A stretch of 64,000 nt of DNA from an uncultured Lachnospiraceae bacterium (GTDB taxonomy: Bacteria > Bacillota > Clostridia > Lachnospirales > Lachnospiraceae), in contig CAJTPM010000001.1 of the NCBI GenBank assembly GCA_910578085.1, positions 168,621 to 232,620 on the forward strand. The letters run 5' to 3'. Every line of letters begins with the position of its first letter. Position 1 is the first letter of the stretch. The position numbers were made by a program, and so were the translations under genes. Positions 60,163 through 64,000 of this stretch are shown here, one piece after another. A model generated the notes under the pieces. That model saw only the letters and a list, made by a program, of their open reading frames with translations. It was not told the origin of the DNA and did not search any database.

Positions 60163-61185
60163 CTATCCTCCTCTTCTTTCGGGCACCGGCATCCCTGTTT
60201 TTTTCCATGACTGGTACCTCTCATATTGCTCAAAATTTGGCGTTGTTTTGATAATCCTTCTATTTCCACACCATCTTTGCATATGTTGACATATTTTGAA
60301 GTCTTGAAGCTGCTCTCTGGTATAGATCTCCTCCACTCCTTTCAGCCAATGTCCTTTTTGATCCACAAATTTCTGCTTATCATATATCATTACAAACGGC
60401 ATATATCCCATTGCCCTCAAGGTATAAATTCTGTATAGATCCTCAAAGTGTGTACTCCAATGGTTAACCAACACATACACACCCACATCTCTTGTCTTTT
60501 TCAGGCCACTTTCTGCAAATTCCCGAAATTTCTCTACCAGGTTTTCCCTTGGATCATCCCATGCGAAATGATAATCTTTCACCCGGATTTCCCGCAGCGC
60601 CTCTATTACCTCATCATTCAGAAACCTCACATCCATCCCGCCATTAAATTCCACACACGCCCCTGATTTTGATAGCTGATCCAGAAGGTTGATCCGATCT
60701 TTGCAGGCCAAAATATTCTGATCATACAAAATGATGTTTTTCTGGCCTCTCCAAAATTCCGATAGATCTGCAGCCTTCACCGATACCCGGCCATCCTTCT
60801 CAGGCGTTATGCAGAAAGAGCTATGATTGCACCGCGGGCATCCTCTTGTGAGCCATCCATATGCTGTATCTTTTGTAAACTCAGGATATAGGGAATAATC
60901 CGGGTATATATGCTCTATCTCATCCGGCAGCGTATTCTTCAGATCGTACCCGCTCCCGCCCCTTCTCACATCCCTGCACCTCAGCTCTCCCTCTGGTTCT
61001 TTTGATTCCGTGAAGATCTTGCTCATATAGATCCGGTCATATTCCCGGCTTTCTATCTTTCCTCCATCCTGCTGCCACTGCACAAATTCCACGGAATCAC
61101 CCGCCTTTTTGTGAAATGCAGATATTTTCATAAGTGCCAGATTGGGGAAATTATGATCATCTACTCCGATCAGCCCAACTCTCAT
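60163..61185 (-). CDS. Radical-SAM-like phage protein with altered cluster motif
   Basis: 340 residues. The segment AYGWLTRGCPRCNHSSFC corresponds to the iron-sulfur region of phage radical SAM proteins, which normally read CPxGCxFC. Here the cysteines are C116, C119 and C125 (Cx2Cx5C), not Cx3Cx2C. Later elements such as NIILYDQNILA, VEFNGGMDVRFL and YHFAWDDPRE fit the barrel of that family. Substrate unknown. ATG 61185 with AGGAG. It lies between a tRNA and a cytosine methyltransferase. Confidence 0.75.
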   Translation of the reverse strand: MRVGLIGVDDHNFPNLALMKISAFHKKAGDSVEFVQWQQDGGKIESREYDRIYMSKIFTESKEPEGELRCRDVRRGGSGYDLKNTLPDEIEHIYPDYSLYPEFTKDTAYGWLTRGCPRCNHSSFCITPEKDGRVSVKAADLSEFWRGQKNIILYDQNILACKDRINLLDQLSKSGACVEFNGGMDVRFLNDEVIEALREIRVKDYHFAWDDPRENLVEKFREFAESGLKKTRDVGVYVLVNHWSTHFEDLYRIYTLRAMGYMPFVMIYDKQKFVDQKGHWLKGVEEIYTREQLQDFKICQHMQRWCGNRRIIKTTPNFEQYERYQSWKKTGMPVPERRGG

Positions 61186-61196
61186 CTTTATCACTC

Positions 61197-62570
61197 CTAT
61201 GCAAATTTGATCTGATCTCCGCTCATATCCAACCGCATGGCCGGTTGCCTGCTGCCCACTTTCAGATACCCGCAGTTTGCCTCCACCAATTTCTGGGCCA
61301 TGATCGGCACCACGCTATTCCCAATCCTGGCCACTTGCTCCTTTATTGGATATGGCTTGTAATTTATATCCCGGTCAATTATGTAGTCAGCGGGAAATCC
61401 CTGCATGATCTTCAGCTCCTCCGGCTTCAGCATCCTGAGAAAAATATCTCTCAGCTCATACTTTTCTCCCTTAATATCCATCACGGCGCTCACAAGCCCA
61501 AATCTGTCTTTTGTCGTGATAGTTCCCAGAGGATCCACTGCCTTCTGCCCGCATCCGGTACCGTAATACTTGATGAAAAATGCAGAGACTAACCCAAAAT
61601 GCCCCGGTGAGGTTGTAATGGTGTGGATCGGCTCCTCGCACCCCTGGCCGATCCCGGTCTTGTAATACTTTGTTACAAATGCCACCACAAGCCCATATCT
61701 ATTGCTTGTATCAATGGTTTTTACCGGCTCTCTGAGGCTCTGGCCCCGTGCATCCCCCTCCTTCTGCTCTCCGTGATACTGGATCAGGAAGGCATATTCC
61801 TCATCATTCTTCACAACATAAGGATCCGGGTTATTCACCACATACTTCACCATACCATTGGCTATCCGTTTCATGGTTGCCTCCGCCAGAGGCTTCTTGC
61901 GGTCAAATATGGATCTTCCCAGATCCGACCAATCAATATACTTCCCGCACTCCTCCCAGGGCAGGAGGCCGCCTGCTGCCGCCTTGCTGTGAGTAGGTAC
62001 CGGCCATATTATTGGCCGTCCATCCTTCCTGAAAATGGCATACCACCGCTTTCTAGTTGTCGGCGCTCCATAATCTGCCGCCACAAACTCCCGGCTGTCA
62101 AACTGATACCCCAGGCCCTTCATGGCGTTTATGAATTTGTTGTAATCTTCCCCTTCCCGGCTCCTGATCGGGTGCCCGCATTCATCAAGCGGCCCCCACT
62201 TCTGGATCTCCTCCACGTTCTCCATGATGATTACATCCGGCAGGATCGCCTTTGCGTGTTTGTATACTGCCCACGGCAGGATCCTGAGGCCCTTTTTTCT
62301 CGGCTGTGATCCTTTTGCCTTGCTGTGGCTTGTGCAATCCGGGCTTGCCCACATCAGCGCCACATGGCGGCCTTTTATGTACTTTTTCAGATCCACCTCA
62401 AAAATATCCTCTGTGAGATGAATGGCCCCTGGATGGTTTACGGTGTGCATCCTGATTGCCTCAGGATCGTGATTGATCGCAATATCCACCGATCTGCCCA
62501 GGGCCATCTCTATCCCGACGCTGGCCCCGCCGCCACCGGCGAAGGCATCCACTATCAGATTATCTTTCAT
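61197..62570 (-). CDS. DNA (cytosine-5) methyltransferase
   Basis: 457 residues. Motif I VDAFAGGGGAS, motif IV SPDCTSHSK with catalytic Cys79, motif VI ENVEEI, motif VIII AADYGAPTTRKRW and motifs IX-X MQGFPADY and IGNSVVP are in the normal order. Motif IV has PDC instead of PPC, seen in a phage subset. No restriction endonuclease is near, so it is likely an orphan methylase that protects phage DNA from host restriction. The target site cannot be read from sequence. Confidence 0.93.
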   Translation of the reverse strand: MKDNLIVDAFAGGGGASVGIEMALGRSVDIAINHDPEAIRMHTVNHPGAIHLTEDIFEVDLKKYIKGRHVALMWASPDCTSHSKAKGSQPRKKGLRILPWAVYKHAKAILPDVIIMENVEEIQKWGPLDECGHPIRSREGEDYNKFINAMKGLGYQFDSREFVAADYGAPTTRKRWYAIFRKDGRPIIWPVPTHSKAAAGGLLPWEECGKYIDWSDLGRSIFDRKKPLAEATMKRIANGMVKYVVNNPDPYVVKNDEEYAFLIQYHGEQKEGDARGQSLREPVKTIDTSNRYGLVVAFVTKYYKTGIGQGCEEPIHTITTSPGHFGLVSAFFIKYYGTGCGQKAVDPLGTITTKDRFGLVSAVMDIKGEKYELRDIFLRMLKPEELKIMQGFPADYIIDRDINYKPYPIKEQVARIGNSVVPIMAQKLVEANCGYLKVGSRQPAMRLDMSGDQIKFA

Positions 62571-62573
62571 CGC

Positions 62574-63638
62574 TCATCCCCCCAGTAAATCAAATAATGA
62601 CATCTGTACAGGTGGTACATCTTCCCATTCCACTCCGATATAATCAAGCACCCTGCCCCAGCCATATTTTTCACCCGTTCCTGGATCCATGCAGCATCTG
62701 TACATCCAGAATTCCCATTCCTTCGGATTATCTTCCCGCAGACGGTCAAATCTATGCGGTCTTTTTTCCAGATGGATCCCGAACCCGCACATGCTGCAGC
62801 CTGTCCGCTGTGCCCTGGTTGTGTAAAGGCTGCCGTTCTCATGACGTTCTACCCCTCCGTAAATAGCCGGCACAATCGTATCTAACGGCTCATAAGGAAT
62901 AAGTTTCCCCATTTTATCCCGGCTGTACGGCTGCTGATAATACAGCTTTTCAAACAGATCTACATGATCCTGATACCACCTGTCCATTTCCAAAACCAGC
63001 GTTAAGATATCCTGACGCATAAATATGGCAAACGGTGCGGAACGTGTCACGGTTTTCCCGTAATAATTACAGCCATGCTCCACTAATGATTCTTCCCGCT
63101 GTCCTCCCTCGCTGGCCATCATGCCTAGATACGGATAACTGTTATGAGACTTTGCCCAGTCATCACAGGGTTTCTCTTTCAGCCAGTAACAGCAGTCATT
63201 CGATACCAGAAAATCCGGCTTCCGGTAATTCACTCCCTCGTTTTCGTTCTCATATCCCCCAAACAGGAAAAGCCATTTTTGCGGAAGCTTCATTCTGCTG
63301 TTTTTTGCAAAATGACCCTGTTCCCCGCATTCTCCTGTTATAATGGCATGCCGTACTGTTTTATTATCTTCCGTCGGATGCTGCAGCAGATCTATCTTTC
63401 CTGCAATACGTTTCGAGATAACCGGAAAGCCCTTTTCATTGATAACTTCCACCTTTGTTTTATAGGATTTTACGATTTCTATTCCCAGCGCTTTATGTAC
63501 TTTCTGTATGCTCTTATCTTCCACAGCAGAAACTGATATTCCCGGAACATCAATTCCTATACTCTTTAACCAGATATACAGTGTAATGCTGTCCAGTCCT
63601 CCCACAGATACATGCGCGCCACATCCCCTCCTTTTCAT
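62574..63638 (-). CDS. Phage PAPS-reductase-like protein with altered PP-loop
   Basis: 354 residues. The layout follows the PAPS reductase/FAD synthetase-like phage family: GIDVPGISV, KGFPVISKRIAGKI, SLVEHGCNYYG, a RTGCSMCGFGIHLEK zinc/cluster-like region and GKYGWGRVLDYIG-type end. The PP-loop, normally SGGxDS, reads VGGLDS (12-17). The enzyme may therefore have weakened or changed nucleotide use. Phage relatives are linked with DNA or nucleotide modification. It ends 3 bp before the methyltransferase start. Confidence 0.8.
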   Translation of the reverse strand: MKRRGCGAHVSVGGLDSITLYIWLKSIGIDVPGISVSAVEDKSIQKVHKALGIEIVKSYKTKVEVINEKGFPVISKRIAGKIDLLQHPTEDNKTVRHAIITGECGEQGHFAKNSRMKLPQKWLFLFGGYENENEGVNYRKPDFLVSNDCCYWLKEKPCDDWAKSHNSYPYLGMMASEGGQREESLVEHGCNYYGKTVTRSAPFAIFMRQDILTLVLEMDRWYQDHVDLFEKLYYQQPYSRDKMGKLIPYEPLDTIVPAIYGGVERHENGSLYTTRAQRTGCSMCGFGIHLEKRPHRFDRLREDNPKEWEFWMYRCCMDPGTGEKYGWGRVLDYIGVEWEDVPPVQMSLFDLLGG

Positions 63639-63829
63639 TTCTTATAATCTCTCGGAATCTTTAAGCCAATAAACACAAGGCTTTCAGATGCCTTTTTTAT
63701 TAAAATCCCCCACTTTTTTTGCCAAAAGCACTTGACAAATATATCGAAAAATGCGGCGCTTCGCGCCTGTTAATTAACAAGTATCGTCCGTTTGCGGCGA
63801 CAATCTTTTTTCGATATGGAGGCGATTTT
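63639..63829. other. Gap before the transposase gene
   Basis: The left end of an IS element probably lies here (about 63700). TTGACA at 63732-63737 has no good -10. A GGCGC / GCGCC hairpin with a TTC loop sits at 63755-63767. Confidence 0.5.
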
Positions 63830-64000
63830 ATGTTACCTGTAAACTGTGGCAGTCATGCCGACTACCAAAACTTTGTTGTTGAAAATCTTCGTAAATATTA
63901 TCCGAATCCTGATTCCATTTCCCATGACACATGGGACATTATTGATCGTTTTTGGAATCTTGATCTTTCCTACACTGACGAAATGATGCGAAGCAAATAT
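63700..64000 (+). mobile_element. Insertion sequence, left part
   Basis: A transposase-like gene on the opposite strand to the phage operon, with its own ribosome site. The element's terminal repeats cannot be set because the right end is not in the window. Confidence 0.6.
63830..64000 (+). CDS. IS transposase, N-terminal part, cut by window edge
   Basis: 57 codons (MLPVNCGSHADYQNFV, then ENLRKYYPNPDSISHDTWD). The start resembles N-termini of IS1182/IS4-like transposases from Lachnospiraceae. GGAGG precedes the ATG. The catalytic DDE residues lie outside the window, so the family is not certain. Confidence 0.6.
   Translation, partial: MLPVNCGSHADYQNFVVENLRKYYPNPDSISHDTWDIIDRFWNLDLSYTDEMMRSKY

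Larger units (their letters stand above)
37190..64000. mobile_element. Siphovirus-type prophage, continuing past the window
   Basis: Contiguous lysis, tail, head, packaging and accessory genes on one strand. A tape measure protein, distal tail protein and tail-tip endopeptidase occur without sheath or baseplate-wedge genes, which indicates a long non-contractile tail. Integrase, repressor and replication genes are not in this window and should lie to the right. Confidence 0.95.

Noticed and set aside
62574..63638. Assimilatory sulfate (CysH) role for the PAPS-reductase-like protein
   Set aside because: It lies in a phage accessory cluster, has phage-family layout and a changed PP-loop, and no sulfate genes are near.
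1..64000. CRISPR arrays and rRNA genes
   Set aside because: No regularly spaced repeats and no rRNA-like sequence were seen.

Overview
The window looks like chromosome from a gut-type Clostridia, most likely a Lachnospiraceae member (inference). The evidence is the order ecfA1-ecfA2-ecfT-truA-rplM-rpsI, GGAGG-type ribosome binding sites, a GH94 cellobiose phosphorylase, a class B sortase beside a SipW-type signal peptidase, and a YesM/AraC-type two-component system. No rRNA or CRISPR array is present. Nearly all genes lie on the minus strand.

Positions 1-36700 are host backbone. In order they hold: a cut-off cellobiose phosphorylase; an exported NlpC/P60 hydrolase behind a consensus promoter and a WalR-like box; an SDR reductase; a DegV protein; the rplM-rpsI ribosomal pair behind a perfect sigma-A promoter; truA and an energy-coupling-factor transporter core; a VanY-like peptidase and a small XRE regulator; an M20 amidohydrolase; a polar amino acid ABC transporter with an ArgR-like box; SipW-type signal peptidase, sortase and Tex; a DUF975 membrane protein; an anchored protein with Asp-box-like repeats; prfB, with its programmed frameshift at an unusual UAA; secA; a coupled binding protein, histidine kinase and response regulator; a lipoprotein carboxylesterase; a methyltransferase; two small membrane proteins; and a CDF metal transporter. 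Several intergenic gaps carry degenerate palindromic repeats.

From about 37190 to the window end lies a siphovirus-type prophage. It sits inside an M23 peptidase gene, of which only the 3' part (36749 to about 37195) remains here; the other half should lie beyond the right edge. Reading back from the junction come endolysin, holin, tail-tip proteins, tape measure, a tail chaperone pair joined by a -1 frameshift at UUUUUUC, major tail protein, head-tail connectors, capsid, scaffold, a MuF-like minor head protein with an HExxH-containing tail, a small possible immunity protein, an SPP1-type portal and both terminase subunits. Upstream are a probable late-gene regulator, two HTH proteins, an ASCH-like protein, a GNAT-like protein, one tRNA on the opposite strand, a radical-SAM-like protein, a C5-cytosine methyltransferase and a PAPS-reductase-like protein. 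A transposase gene is cut by the window end.

The points most worth following are the MuF-metallopeptidase plus small partner gene, the prophage-split M23 gene, the phage accessory cluster whose radical-SAM and PP-loop signatures are both altered, the odd phage tRNA, and a small hydrophobic peptide gene with the architecture of a type I toxin.
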